This document shows, one piece after another, positions 41,066 through 49,140 of a DNA stretch of 64,000 bases (within the stretch, counting starts at the first letter, position 1; each line of letters begins with the position of its first letter). Source of the stretch: Hymenobacter metallicola (lineage in GTDB: Bacteria; Bacteroidota; Bacteroidia; Cytophagales; Hymenobacteraceae); the NCBI RefSeq assembly GCF_004745645.1, contig NZ_SRMB01000002.1, forward strand, positions 310,001-374,000. The letters run 5' to 3'. The position numbers and the translations under genes are program-made. A model generated the notes under the pieces. It was not told where the DNA came from, ran no database searches, and was given only the letters and a program-made list of their open reading frames with translations.

Positions 41066-41602
41066 CTAGAGGCCTTTGCGCAAAATCAAATCGGTCTGAA
41101 TGTCCTGCCCCAGCCGGAACTCGTGCTTACCGATTTCCTTGAACCCAAACCGCCGGTAAAACGCAATGGCGGCTTCATTCCGCTCCCAAACGCCCAACAC
41201 AACGGTGCGGCAGGCATGAGTCCGGGCTTCCTCAATGGCCCGGCGCATTAGGGAAGCGCCTAGGCCGGTGCCTATCCAGTCTTGCCGCACATAGAGGCGC
41301 TCTATCTCCAGGCGTGCCGTGGCATCCTTGCCTTCTTCCAGCCCCAGCGCCGAGCCTAGCTTCAGCTTGGCATATCCCACGGGTTCCTGCTGCATCTGCG
41401 CTACCAGAAAAGTAGTATCCGGGGCATTGAGTTCGGCCAGCTGCTTTTCAGGGCTGAAGGTTGCCGCCAGAAATTCGGCCATATCGGCCGCGGAGTTGTC
41501 GGCGGCGAAGGTATCGTGAAAAGTTTGGCGGCCTAGTTCGGCCAGCTGGGTAGCAACAGCCGGGGTACGCTTGGCGACGGTAATGCGAAGAGGTGAAGAC
41601 AT
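41066..41602 (-). CDS. GNAT family N-acetyltransferase
   Basis: The 178-residue protein has the GNAT fold: VAQMQQEPVGYAKLKLG, then the acetyl-CoA motif as RLYVRQDWIGTGLGASLMRRAIEEARTHAC near residues 105-130 and GVWERNEAAIAFYRRFGFKEIG. The substrate is unknown; similar proteins acetylate small amines or peptides. It follows a small membrane gene by 16 nt on the same strand. Confidence 0.87.
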   Translation of the reverse strand: MSSPLRITVAKRTPAVATQLAELGRQTFHDTFAADNSAADMAEFLAATFSPEKQLAELNAPDTTFLVAQMQQEPVGYAKLKLGSALGLEEGKDATARLEIERLYVRQDWIGTGLGASLMRRAIEEARTHACRTVVLGVWERNEAAIAFYRRFGFKEIGKHEFRLGQDIQTDLILRKGL

Positions 41603-41618
41603 GAAAGGGAACGGCTGG

Positions 41619-41858
41619 TTAATCGATAACGTCGTTTTGCCGGTTGTTGCGGCGCATGCGCCACCCCATGCGGAGCATAAACAAGGCGCCCACCAGAAAC
41701 ACCAGGCTCAGCCCGATTCGCGCAGTCGTCAGCGTCCCGGTTTGCCAGGCGGCATAGAGCTCGGGGGAGCGAAAAGCCAGGGCCACGAGCAGCAGCACTC
41801 CGGCCAACAGGTAAAGTGCGCCCGTCGTACGGGCCCGACCAGTAGGAGGATACGCCAT
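41619..41858 (-). CDS. Small two-span membrane protein
   Basis: The 79-residue product has two hydrophobic helices (TGALYLLAGVLLLVALAF and IGLSLVFLVGALFMLRMGW), a basic tail (RMRRNNRQ) after the second, and no known domain. It lies 24 nt after the NAD(P)-binding gene and 16 nt before the GNAT gene, so all three may be co-transcribed. Confidence 0.65.
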   Translation of the reverse strand: MAYPPTGRARTTGALYLLAGVLLLVALAFRSPELYAAWQTGTLTTARIGLSLVFLVGALFMLRMGWRMRRNNRQNDVID

Positions 41859-41882
41859 CAGAGCAGAGTTAGAAGGTCAAAC

Positions 41883-42515
41883 TTAATACGAAATTCCCAC
41901 GGCCCGTCCCACGAAGGCGTCGGTCGTAAGCTGTTGGAGCATAAACTGCGCGACGTCGGCCCGGGAAATACGCCCTTTGATCTTGGCGTTGGCGAAGCTA
42001 AGCGCCACTTTATAGCCTCCACTAGCCTTGCTATTGGTCAGGCCCGCCGGCCGCACGATGGTCCAGTCTAGGTTACTATGCTGAATCAAGGCTTCCTGTC
42101 GTTCTTTATCGGCCATGATGTGCTTCAGAAACAGGGGCGCAATTATTTTACTGAAGACAAAGCTTGCCTCATTCTTGCTACTGCCCACGCCCAGCGAGGA
42201 TTCACAAATCAAACGCCGTACCCCGTAGCGCTGCATGCACTCCAGAATGTGCTGGGTGCCATCAGACAAGGTTGTATCCCCCGACTGGTTTTTCCTTACG
42301 CCCAAGGCAAGCAGCACCGCATCGTGGCCGGGTACCGCCTTCTCCACCGTTTCGGGTTCCAGCACGTCGCCTTGCACTACCCGTAGATTCGTGTGCTTCA
42401 GTTTCAGCTTGTCCGGGTTGCGTACGAAAGCCGTTACACTGTACTGCTGGTCGAGGGCTTGCTGCACCAGTTGGCGGCCAGTAGCGCCGGAGGCACCAAA
42501 AATAAGGACTTTCAT
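41883..42515 (-). CDS. NAD(P)-binding oxidoreductase (atypical SDR, NmrA-like)
   Basis: The ATG at 42513-42515 starts MKVLIFGASGATGRQLVQQAL, the dinucleotide-binding glycine motif, and gives 210 residues; the frame continues further upstream but without family match. Later parts show VVQGDVLEPETVEKAVPGHDAVLLALG and NLDWTIVRPAGLTNS, typical of the NAD(P)H-binding atypical SDR group. No YxxxK catalytic pair is evident, as in that group. Confidence 0.85.
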   Translation of the reverse strand: MKVLIFGASGATGRQLVQQALDQQYSVTAFVRNPDKLKLKHTNLRVVQGDVLEPETVEKAVPGHDAVLLALGVRKNQSGDTTLSDGTQHILECMQRYGVRRLICESSLGVGSSKNEASFVFSKIIAPLFLKHIMADKERQEALIQHSNLDWTIVRPAGLTNSKASGGYKVALSFANAKIKGRISRADVAQFMLQQLTTDAFVGRAVGISY

Positions 42516-42549
42516 AGAAGAAGAATGAGGCGAAACAACGAGTGACTCC

Positions 42550-42600
42550 CTACCCAGGAGTTGAACTATGTCCTCATACGCAATGCCTGTCCCTGGGTAG
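42550..42600. repeat. Inverted repeat upstream of the SDR gene
   Basis: CTACCCAGG (42550-42558) and CCTGGGTAG (42592-42600) are perfect 9-bp arms 33 nt apart, lying 35 nt before the SDR start. Possible operator or leader hairpin. Confidence 0.4.
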
Positions 42601-42679
42601 CACCACCGGGTGTGGTCATCTTCTCCAGCCACCCTTATGCCCCACCAGTAGAATTCGAAAGTAACGCCTCCCAAGTGTT

Positions 42680-42708
42680 TTGTATCTGCCGAATGCTGTG
42701 TACTTTTG
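42680..42708 (+). promoter_or_regulatory. Promoter of tRNA-Gly(CCC)
   Basis: TTG (42680-42682), 18 nt, TACTTTTG (42701-42708); the tRNA begins 17 nt later. Confidence 0.65.
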
Positions 42709-42725
42709 CCTGCACCAACACCCAA

Positions 42726-42798
42726 GCGAGAGTAGCTCAGTTGGTAGAGCATCAGCTTCCCAAGCTGAGGGTCGCGAGTTCGAACCTCGTTTCTCGCT
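42726..42798 (+). tRNA. trnG: tRNA-Gly (anticodon CCC)
   Basis: Cloverleaf with acceptor GCGAGAG/TTCTCGC (one G-U), D arm GCTCAGTTGGTAGAGC, anticodon stem TCAGC/GCTGA around TTCCCAA (CCC), T arm around GTTCGAACC, discriminator T. Confidence 0.95.
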
Positions 42799-42804
42799 CA
42801 TCAT

Positions 42805-42842
42805 AAATCAGCCACTTAGATGAAAGTCTGGGTGGCTGATTT
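42805..42842 (+). terminator. Terminator after tRNA-Gly(CCC)
   Basis: AAATCAGCCAC (42805-42815) and GTGGCTGATTT (42832-42842) form a perfect 11-bp stem, followed by a short T-containing tail, 6 nt after the tRNA. Confidence 0.8.
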
Positions 42843-43417
42843 CGTTTATGGCCTACACGTTGACATGTGCTCGGAGTATGATTGATATACTAGGCTCATT
42901 AGAAGGCAGGATAGATACCAGTATATAAGCGTTTCACATTTCTCCATTACTGTGGCTCAAACTTGGAGAAACGACGGGGCACTCTACCCAACAGCAGGGC
43001 CATACTCACCGCTTTCTGAAGCAGTTCTGCACTCAGCGATGCGGGGTATTATCCAAAAAACACACCACTATAATAAAGCCCACATACGCTACCGTTGCAT
43101 CATCGACTCAGCTAGCTAGTCGACTGGCAACCTGTTATATAGACACACTTGCCAAGGACGAAATGAAGTAACAGTCCACCGAATTTGCAGTCAGGTAGAA
43201 AAGGCAAAACAATAACCTCGCATGCTTTGAATTGCAAAGTACTTTTGCTTTATTTGTACCGTCGCTGCTAAAACTCAGCAAGCTCGGGGCTCTTTCTTCC
43301 AAGAGTAGCTTGCCCCCAAACCTTAAGTTTCACCCATTCCGGCTGTTAAATGATTGTCGAAAGCTAACAATGCACGCTCACGTACTTTGCATTTCAAAGA
43401 GCTTTTAAAGCTACCCT
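42843..43417. other. Gene-free, AT-richer stretch before the DoxX-like gene
   Basis: No reading frame is convincing in these ~575 nt. The second half contains a -7-like TACTTTTG at 43240-43247 and long inverted repeats (see the next entry). The first half shows nothing recognisable. The base composition is visibly more AT-rich than the flanking genes, and the stretch directly follows a tRNA gene. Confidence 0.6.
43225..43399. repeat. Pair of long inverted repeats around the promoter/leader of the DoxX-like gene
   Basis: CTTTGAATTGCAAAGTAC (43225-43242) is the reverse complement of GTACTTTGCATTTCAAAG (43382-43399) at 17 of 18 positions. The first copy overlaps a -7 element TACTTTTG and contains its own palindromes; the second ends 18 nt before the ATG at 43418. 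Likely paired operator sites for an unknown regulator. Confidence 0.65.
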
Positions 43418-43873
43418 ATGAGTCTCTATTCCATACTTGACCGAATCCACGCGCAGGCGAAGCAAAGCAGATTGCTCCGGGATTTTGCCGTGTTCAACCG
43501 CATAGCCCTGGCCGCCGGGTTTCTACCATCGGGCTACGTCAAAATTGCGGGAGAGCGGTTCACAAATTTGCCGGTTTGCCATCCCATGGGTCATTACCTG
43601 GATGCTTTTTATCAAACTGGCTATTACTACACTTTTGTGGGAATCATGCAAATATTAGCAGCCTGCTTACTGCTAGTGCCGCGCACAGCAATGCTAGGGG
43701 CTTTTATTTACTTTCCAATCATTCTAAACATCTGCATTTTATCCTTAGCCGTGCGCTTTGAAGGTTCCCTGATTACGTCGCCTTTAATGGTATTGGCTAA
43801 TTTGTACCTTCTGTGCTGGGATTATGACAAGCTAAAATTTATTCTTCCCTTTTACAGGCATGAAACAATTTAA
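43418..43873 (+). CDS. DoxX-like membrane protein
   Basis: The 151-residue protein has four hydrophobic segments, and the sequence of the first (IALAAGFLPSGYVKIAGERFTNL) followed by a YYTFVGIMQILAACLLLVPRTAMLGAFI core fits the DoxX family of four-helix membrane proteins. The C-terminal part (LITSPLMVLANLYLLCWDYDKLKFIL) is typical. The family role is not well defined; some members link to redox or thiol biology. It is preceded by paired inverted repeats. Confidence 0.6.
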   Translation: MSLYSILDRIHAQAKQSRLLRDFAVFNRIALAAGFLPSGYVKIAGERFTNLPVCHPMGHYLDAFYQTGYYYTFVGIMQILAACLLLVPRTAMLGAFIYFPIILNICILSLAVRFEGSLITSPLMVLANLYLLCWDYDKLKFILPFYRHETI

Positions 43874-43926
43874 TTGATGCTTAACTACGCAGGCGTCGCA
43901 CTTCTATTCTTTCACAACCGGCTCTT

Positions 43927-44205
43927 ATGCAAATGACACTTATATATACCGTGCTGAAACAGAAATTCTTTACAAGAGCTTTTCCCACTCTTTGGCTAGC
44001 GGCACTGGTACTCACGAGCTCTTGCGAGATAATGCCCCGTAATTCCCTGGAAGACTGCCGGTCACAGTGTTCCGACAGTGGCAACCCCCAAACCTGCTAC
44101 GAATTCTGTGATTGTATTCATAAGAACTGCCAGCCTCTGGCTAATTGTCTGGACGAATACGACAAAGCGCGAAAAGATACCATTCGAGTTCCGAGCCCAA
44201 AATAA
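43927..44205 (+). CDS. Small cysteine-rich lipoprotein
   Basis: The 92-residue product starts at ATG 43927 (a second ATG lies two codons on). A hydrophobic stretch ends LVLTSSC, a plausible lipobox. The mature ~60 residues contain seven further cysteines in a pattern CX3CX8CX3CXCX4CX5C, suggesting disulfides or a metal site. No known family was recognised. Confidence 0.6.
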   Translation: MQMTLIYTVLKQKFFTRAFPTLWLAALVLTSSCEIMPRNSLEDCRSQCSDSGNPQTCYEFCDCIHKNCQPLANCLDEYDKARKDTIRVPSPK

Positions 44206-44312
44206 TAGTCATCACTTTTTGCTTTCCGCTTTGCTATGTTGCGAAGCCATACCAAGAATATTTCTCCACAAACCACAGTAAAATAAATCTCACCTTTTAA
44301 CACAAAAATGCC

Positions 44313-44612
44313 ATGAACAACACATCAAACCTCTCGTCACCCTTTGCCAATTTAGTGAGCTGGCTTTTTGGTTTTATTGCTTTGGCAATCGGCATGGTAA
44401 ATATTTTTTGGGGCAATGACCCAGGTTTTGGAATTTTTATTTCTCTACTAGCCCTCGTTTTTTTTCCTCCTCTGACAACCTTTATTAAAGATAAGACCGG
44501 CTTGTCTATTCACAGAGTTGTAAAATGGGTTCTAGCGCTTTTCATCCTTTGGGCAGCTATCGGAGTGGGAGAGCTATTCGATAAAATCGACCTTATGATG
44601 AATAATTTATAG
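44313..44612 (+). CDS. Small membrane protein
   Basis: The 99-residue protein has three hydrophobic segments (LVSWLFGFIALAIGMVNIFW, FGIFISLLALVFFPPLTTFI, VVKWVLALFILWAAIGVG). The middle one runs into KDKTGLSIHR. No family is recognised. It is the last gene of the AT-richer cluster before a terminator. Confidence 0.6.
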   Translation: MNNTSNLSSPFANLVSWLFGFIALAIGMVNIFWGNDPGFGIFISLLALVFFPPLTTFIKDKTGLSIHRVVKWVLALFILWAAIGVGELFDKIDLMMNNL

Positions 44613-44663
44613 TCCTGAATGCAGAGAAATTAGCTCCGTCTCAATACCCAACCAATATAGCTA

Positions 44664-44712
44664 ACGAAGCCCGCCAAAGCGTTGCGTGATGCAGCGCCTT
44701 AGCGGGCTTCGT
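44664..44712. terminator. Terminator-like inverted repeat between convergent genes
   Basis: ACGAAGCCCGC and GCGGGCTTCGT form an 11-bp stem, with AAGCG-type pairing further in. There is no clean T-run, so efficiency is uncertain. Confidence 0.6.
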
Positions 44713-44741
44713 GGGCGAGAGGCCCCGGCTGGGCTTAGGCT

Positions 44742-46073
44742 TTAAACCCGCTGGGCTTGAGGCTTGAGTGAGGTGAGGTCGGCAATTTTGACGGGCTTGC
44801 CCGTGTCGATGCTCTTGCGGGCTGCAATGCCCACAAGTACCGCCAGGGCCCCGTCGCGGCTGCGGGCGGCCTGCCGGAACGGGTCTTTACCGTCGGGATT
44901 GAAGATCTGTTTACGCAAGCGCACATCCCCGCCGCCGTGGCCTTCCTCGGTGTTTGGAATCTGGATCAGCTCCCGCTTGCCGAAGTTGGTGGTTACCTGA
45001 ATCTCGTCGAACTTCTCCATCTCCCAGGTTTGCTTTTCATGGATCCAGGCGTCGATTTTGCCTTTGGTGCCATTGAAGGAGATGCGGTAGCCCTCGTAAG
45101 GGGAATAGGTAGTAAGCGAGTAGCTGACCTGCACATTGTTGGCGTATTTGATCTGCACGGCCATTTTGTCGAAGATGTCCACGTCTTCGCGCCACACGCA
45201 ACCGTCGCGGTGGTAGCCGTCGTACTTCTCATTGTCGACGTAGATCTTGGTCAGGCGCTCATCCTTGGTGATATCCCAGTAGAACTGGCACTTATCCTTG
45301 TGGGGGCAGGGCCGGCAGTGCGTATGGCGGAAGGGGTTGTTTTTGCCGTAGAAATTGAGCTGCCCATTGCCGTAGACCTCCTCAGGATCCGAGTCGAGCC
45401 ACCAGTTGAGCAGGTCGAAGTGGTGGGAAGCCTTATGCACCAGCAAAGAGCCGCTGTTTTCGCGGCGGCGGTGCCAGCGCCGGAAGTAGTCGGCCCCGTG
45501 GTGCACGTCGAGGTACCAATGGAAGTCGGCGGAGGTAACGGTGCCGATGACGCCGCTCCGCAACAGCTCATACAGCTTCTGGCGGTGGGGCGAATAACGG
45601 TAGTTAAAAGTGACCATCACCGTTTTGCCCGTGCGCCGCTCAGCGTCCAAAATGGCTTCGCACTTTTTCTCGTCGGTGGTCATGGGCTTTTCCGTGACGA
45701 TATTGGCCCCGTATTCCATGCCCTTGATGATAAACTCGTTGTGGGTAGAGTCGACGGTGGTGACGATGAGCAGCTCGGGCTTGGTCTGCTTCATCATCTG
45801 GTCGAAGTCGGTGAAGGTGGGGCACTTTACACCCAGCATTTTCTTACCAGTTGCTACCCGGCCGGGGTTGATGTCGCACAAGCCCACGAATTCGATTTGG
45901 TCGCCGAATTCCTTAAGCACCGACGTGCCCCACATGCCCAGGCCGCGGTGGCCGGTGCCGACCATAGCCACGCGTTTGCGGGAGCCCGCCAGCGCAGCAG
46001 CCAAGGCATTATCGGTGAGAAGCGTACCGGCCAGGGCCGTGCCGGTGGTTTGAAGAAATGTTCTGCGATGCAT
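44742..46073 (-). CDS. Gfo/Idh/MocA family oxidoreductase, exported (Tat-type)
   Basis: The 443-residue protein starts MHRRTFLQTTGTALAGTLL, a twin-arginine-type signal. The NAD-binding motif reads VAMVGTGHRGLGMWG near residue 37, and EKPM near 130 marks the family's active site region. The C-terminal half binds substrate; it contains HCRPCPHKDKC near residue 255, a cysteine/histidine cluster seen in some members. Some relatives are GH109 glycosidases that use NAD; the substrate here is unknown. Confidence 0.82.
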   Translation of the reverse strand: MHRRTFLQTTGTALAGTLLTDNALAAALAGSRKRVAMVGTGHRGLGMWGTSVLKEFGDQIEFVGLCDINPGRVATGKKMLGVKCPTFTDFDQMMKQTKPELLIVTTVDSTHNEFIIKGMEYGANIVTEKPMTTDEKKCEAILDAERRTGKTVMVTFNYRYSPHRQKLYELLRSGVIGTVTSADFHWYLDVHHGADYFRRWHRRRENSGSLLVHKASHHFDLLNWWLDSDPEEVYGNGQLNFYGKNNPFRHTHCRPCPHKDKCQFYWDITKDERLTKIYVDNEKYDGYHRDGCVWREDVDIFDKMAVQIKYANNVQVSYSLTTYSPYEGYRISFNGTKGKIDAWIHEKQTWEMEKFDEIQVTTNFGKRELIQIPNTEEGHGGGDVRLRKQIFNPDGKDPFRQAARSRDGALAVLVGIAARKSIDTGKPVKIADLTSLKPQAQRV

Positions 46074-46467
46074 GGGAATTGTGGGTTAGCAAGCACAAGG
46101 GATGAAACGTCAACGCACGGGTCGTTGCTACTCCCGGCGGCCTGGGGCCAGGGCCTTCACCCACCCTGTTGACCTTAGTAAACTGGCGGATTTACGGATT
46201 GAATGGAAGAAAACCAGATACTTTATCTGTGCAATCGTTCCCGGCAACGTTCTCATGGCTTGTGCTTTCAGAGCCAATGGGTTAGGCGTGCTGCAAAAGG
46301 CAGCAACCGGCTGATTCCGTCGGCTTCAGGGAAGCAGGCCCGAAAGGGAAAGGCCGACGAACTTTCGTCCTGCGCCCCAATCGAAATTCAGCCGTATTTT
46401 GCGCCCATCGGTATCCGCTGCAGGATGCTACTCACCGTTGGAGCTGCTCCAACCCGACAACTCCGCA
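46074..46467. other. Divergent intergenic region without a gene
   Basis: The ~390 nt between the oxidoreductase and the DUF92 gene hold no convincing reading frame. A perfect small palindrome, CAGATA-CTT-TATCTG, lies at 46215-46229 and could be a regulator site. No canonical TAnnTTTG was found. Confidence 0.5.
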
Positions 46468-47187
46468 ATGAGCTTGTGGCAACAATGGGCCGTGTTACTG
46501 GGAATTTTGGCGCTCGGCATGCTTTGGAGCGTGCGCGCCCGAAAACTCACCCCGGCCGGGGCTCTGACGGGCGGGGTGCTGGGAGCCCTGATTTTTCTGG
46601 GCGCCGGCTGGTGGGGCATTGCCTTGCTAGGCTTGTTTTTCGGGCTGGGCACGGCAGCCTCGGCGTGGAAGGTTGCCGAGAAGCGGCGGCTGGGTCTGGC
46701 CGAAGAAAACAAAGGGCGGCGCACGGCGGGCCAGGCGCTGGCCAATGCGGGTATAGCAGCGCTGCTGGGGGCGCTGAGTTGGTATTCCCCGGCGCACCAA
46801 GACCTGTTTCAGCTAATGCTGGCGGGCAGCTTCGCGGCGGCTACGGCAGACACCTTATCCTCGGAGCTGGGCAATATCTACGGCCGCCGCTACTACAATG
46901 CCTGGACGCTGCGACCCGACACGCGCGGGCTGAATGGCGTCGTCAGCCTGGAAGGAACCTTGCTGGGAGTGGCGGGCAGCGGGCTAATAGCGGTGGTCTA
47001 TAGTCTGGGCGTGGGCTGGCACCGCGGCTTTTTCTGGTTAGTGGTGGCCGGCACCGTGGGCAACCTGGCCGATTCCCTGCTGGGCGCCACCGTCGAGCGG
47101 CAACACTACGTGTCCAATAACGCCGTTAACACGCTGAACACCGCCGTGGGAGCCGTTACGGCTGGGTTGCTGTATTGGCTGGGGTAG
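46468..47187 (+). CDS. DUF92 family membrane protein
   Basis: The ATG at 46468 gives 239 residues with about six hydrophobic helices. The family pattern is recognised by LTPAGALTGGVLGALIFLGAGWWG, AAATADTLSSELGNIYG and the VSLEGTLLGVAGSGLIA and VAGTVGNLADSLLGATVERQ segments. Plant relatives (VTE6) are phytyl-phosphate kinases, so an isoprenoid phosphate role is possible; it is not shown in bacteria to my knowledge. Confidence 0.85.
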   Translation: MSLWQQWAVLLGILALGMLWSVRARKLTPAGALTGGVLGALIFLGAGWWGIALLGLFFGLGTAASAWKVAEKRRLGLAEENKGRRTAGQALANAGIAALLGALSWYSPAHQDLFQLMLAGSFAAATADTLSSELGNIYGRRYYNAWTLRPDTRGLNGVVSLEGTLLGVAGSGLIAVVYSLGVGWHRGFFWLVVAGTVGNLADSLLGATVERQHYVSNNAVNTLNTAVGAVTAGLLYWLG

Positions 47188-47211
47188 GCGGGCCGCTCCA
47201 TTCGCCGAGCA

Positions 47212-48525
47212 CTACAGCAGCCAATCGAGTACTAGTACGCCAGCCAGCCCAACTACCGAAACAATGGTTTCCATGGCCGTCCAGGACCGTAGCGTGTCGC
47301 GGGCCGAGAGGTTGAAGTATTCCTTGAATAGCCAGAACCCGGCATCGTTGAAGTGGGAAAGCAGCAAGCTGCCGGCCCCAATAGCCAGCACCATCAGGTT
47401 GGGGTTGGTGGGCGAATGAGCCATAACGGGCAGCATGACGCCCGCTGCCGTGAGGCCGGCAATGGTAGCCGAGCCCAGACACACCCGGATAACGGCCGCA
47501 ATTAGCCAGCCCAGCAACAGCGGCGGCAAGCCGGTATTCTGCAGGCCCGTGGCAATGTCGTTGCTGATGCCGCTGGCCACCAGCACCTGCTTGAAGGCCC
47601 CGGCGCCCCCGATGATGAGCAGAATCAGGGCCACATCTTTTACCGAGGCCGAATAGGAATCCATGACTACTGCTACGGATTTGCCCAGCGCGGTGCCCAG
47701 GCTTACCGTAGCTACACCCACCGAGAGCAGCATTACGATACCCGGCTCCGCCAGAAATGCCAGGGTTGGGGCCAGGGGGCTGGTCGGGGGCAGCAAGGCC
47801 TGGCTGCCCAGCACCACTGCCAACACCAGCACGGGCAGCAACGACGACAGGAAACTGTTCCAGCGGCCGGGCAGCGCATGCTCGGGCAGCGGGGGAGCCA
47901 CAAAACCCGACAGCGGCACCGACACAATACCCCGCAGCGTGCGGCCGTACACGGGCCCGGCCAGCACAATAGCCGGCAAGGCAATGAGTAAGCCGTAGCA
48001 GAAGGTCAGGCCCAAGTCGGCATGGAACTGCGCAACCAGGGCTGTGGGGGCCGGGTGGGGCGGCAGAAAGCCGTGCATTACCGACAGGGCGGCCAGCATG
48101 GGCAGGCCCACGTACACGGCCGGCAACCGGTACTTGTACACCACCGAAAATATCAGGGGTATCATGAGCACGAAGCCCACGTTATAAAACAGGGGAATAC
48201 CGATGATGAAGCCCGCCACCATCAGCGTCCATTGGATGTAGCGGGTGCCGAAGGTGGAAATTAATGCGGCGGCAATCTGCTGAGCGGCTCCACTTTCGGC
48301 CACAATCTTTCCCAACATGGCCCCCAATACTATGACGACCAGCACCGAGCCCAGCGTGTCGCCCAGGCCCTGGTAGATGGCCGCCAGCAGCTTGGCTGGA
48401 GCCAGGCCCAGCGCCAGGCCCGCCCCAATGGATACCAGCAGAAACGCCAGAAACGCGTGCACCTTGCCCCAGCTGATAAGGCCAATCAGGGCCAGGACGG
48501 CCAGTAGCAGGATCAGAAACGTCAT
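47212..48525 (-). CDS. Gluconate:H+ symporter (GntP family)
   Basis: This 437-residue inner-membrane permease has at least twelve hydrophobic segments and the GntP landmarks: GDTLGSVLVVIVLGAMLGKIVAESGAAQQIA near residue 55, LPPHPAPTALVAQFHADLG near 155, and HFNDAGFWLFKEYF near 405. It lies 96 nt after gluconokinase on the same strand; together they import and phosphorylate gluconate. Confidence 0.92.
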   Translation of the reverse strand: MTFLILLLAVLALIGLISWGKVHAFLAFLLVSIGAGLALGLAPAKLLAAIYQGLGDTLGSVLVVIVLGAMLGKIVAESGAAQQIAAALISTFGTRYIQWTLMVAGFIIGIPLFYNVGFVLMIPLIFSVVYKYRLPAVYVGLPMLAALSVMHGFLPPHPAPTALVAQFHADLGLTFCYGLLIALPAIVLAGPVYGRTLRGIVSVPLSGFVAPPLPEHALPGRWNSFLSSLLPVLVLAVVLGSQALLPPTSPLAPTLAFLAEPGIVMLLSVGVATVSLGTALGKSVAVVMDSYSASVKDVALILLIIGGAGAFKQVLVASGISNDIATGLQNTGLPPLLLGWLIAAVIRVCLGSATIAGLTAAGVMLPVMAHSPTNPNLMVLAIGAGSLLLSHFNDAGFWLFKEYFNLSARDTLRSWTAMETIVSVVGLAGVLVLDWLL

Positions 48526-48621
48526 AGCGAAAGGCAGGGCGAGCCGGATAGCGGAAAATAAGACAGGTACGTTCTCGAAACACCGGAAAGCAGGGGTACC
48601 GGCCGGGCGAGTGGGTAGCTA

Positions 48622-49140
48622 TTAGGGAGTCAGACCCACGGACGGCATGTGGGCCAGAATCTGGCTGACCAGAGCAGCCGGAGCAGCATCGATGGGCAAA
48701 TGCAGGCCGTAGGCGGGGCGCTCCAAGGTCGCAAACTGGGAAGCCAGCAGGGCGGGGTTCATGTAGTGGCCCTGCCGCTGCTGCAGACGCTGCCGCACCA
48801 AGGCTTCGGACCCATCTAGGAATACCCACTGCAGCGGCTGGCTGGCAGTGGCAGCGGCCCCAAGCTGCTGCCGGTACTTCTCCTTGAGGGCCGAGCAGGC
48901 CAGCACGGCCCCGGTGGTTTGGCTCCATTCCCGAATACCGGCGGCCAGGCTCTCCAGCCACCCCCGCCGGTCGTCGTCAGTGAGCGGGGTGCCGGCCCGC
49001 ATTTTGGCCACGTTAGCCGGAGAATGAAAGTCGTCGGCATCGAAAAAAGGCCGGCCCAGGTGGTCGGCCAGCAGGCGGCCTACCGTGGTTTTGCCACTAC
49101 CTGATACTCCCATAATGACAAAAACCGGGCTGCTATGCAT
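48622..49140 (-). CDS. gntK: Gluconokinase
   Basis: Gluconokinase makes 6-phosphogluconate, which enters the pentose phosphate or Entner-Doudoroff pathway. The 172-residue protein has the P-loop VFVIMGVSGSGKTTVGRLLA, the DADDFHSPANVAKMRAGTPLTDDDR motif and ACSALKEKYR. Length is normal. No GntR-type regulator lies next to it. Confidence 0.94.
   Translation of the reverse strand: MHSSPVFVIMGVSGSGKTTVGRLLADHLGRPFFDADDFHSPANVAKMRAGTPLTDDDRRGWLESLAAGIREWSQTTGAVLACSALKEKYRQQLGAAATASQPLQWVFLDGSEALVRQRLQQRQGHYMNPALLASQFATLERPAYGLHLPIDAAPAALVSQILAHMPSVGLTP

Noticed and set aside
41883..42752. Longer N-terminus for the NAD(P)-binding protein
   Set aside because: The extra ~79 residues precede a clean Rossmann start (MKVLIFGASGATG) and look like read-through of non-coding sequence including an inverted repeat.
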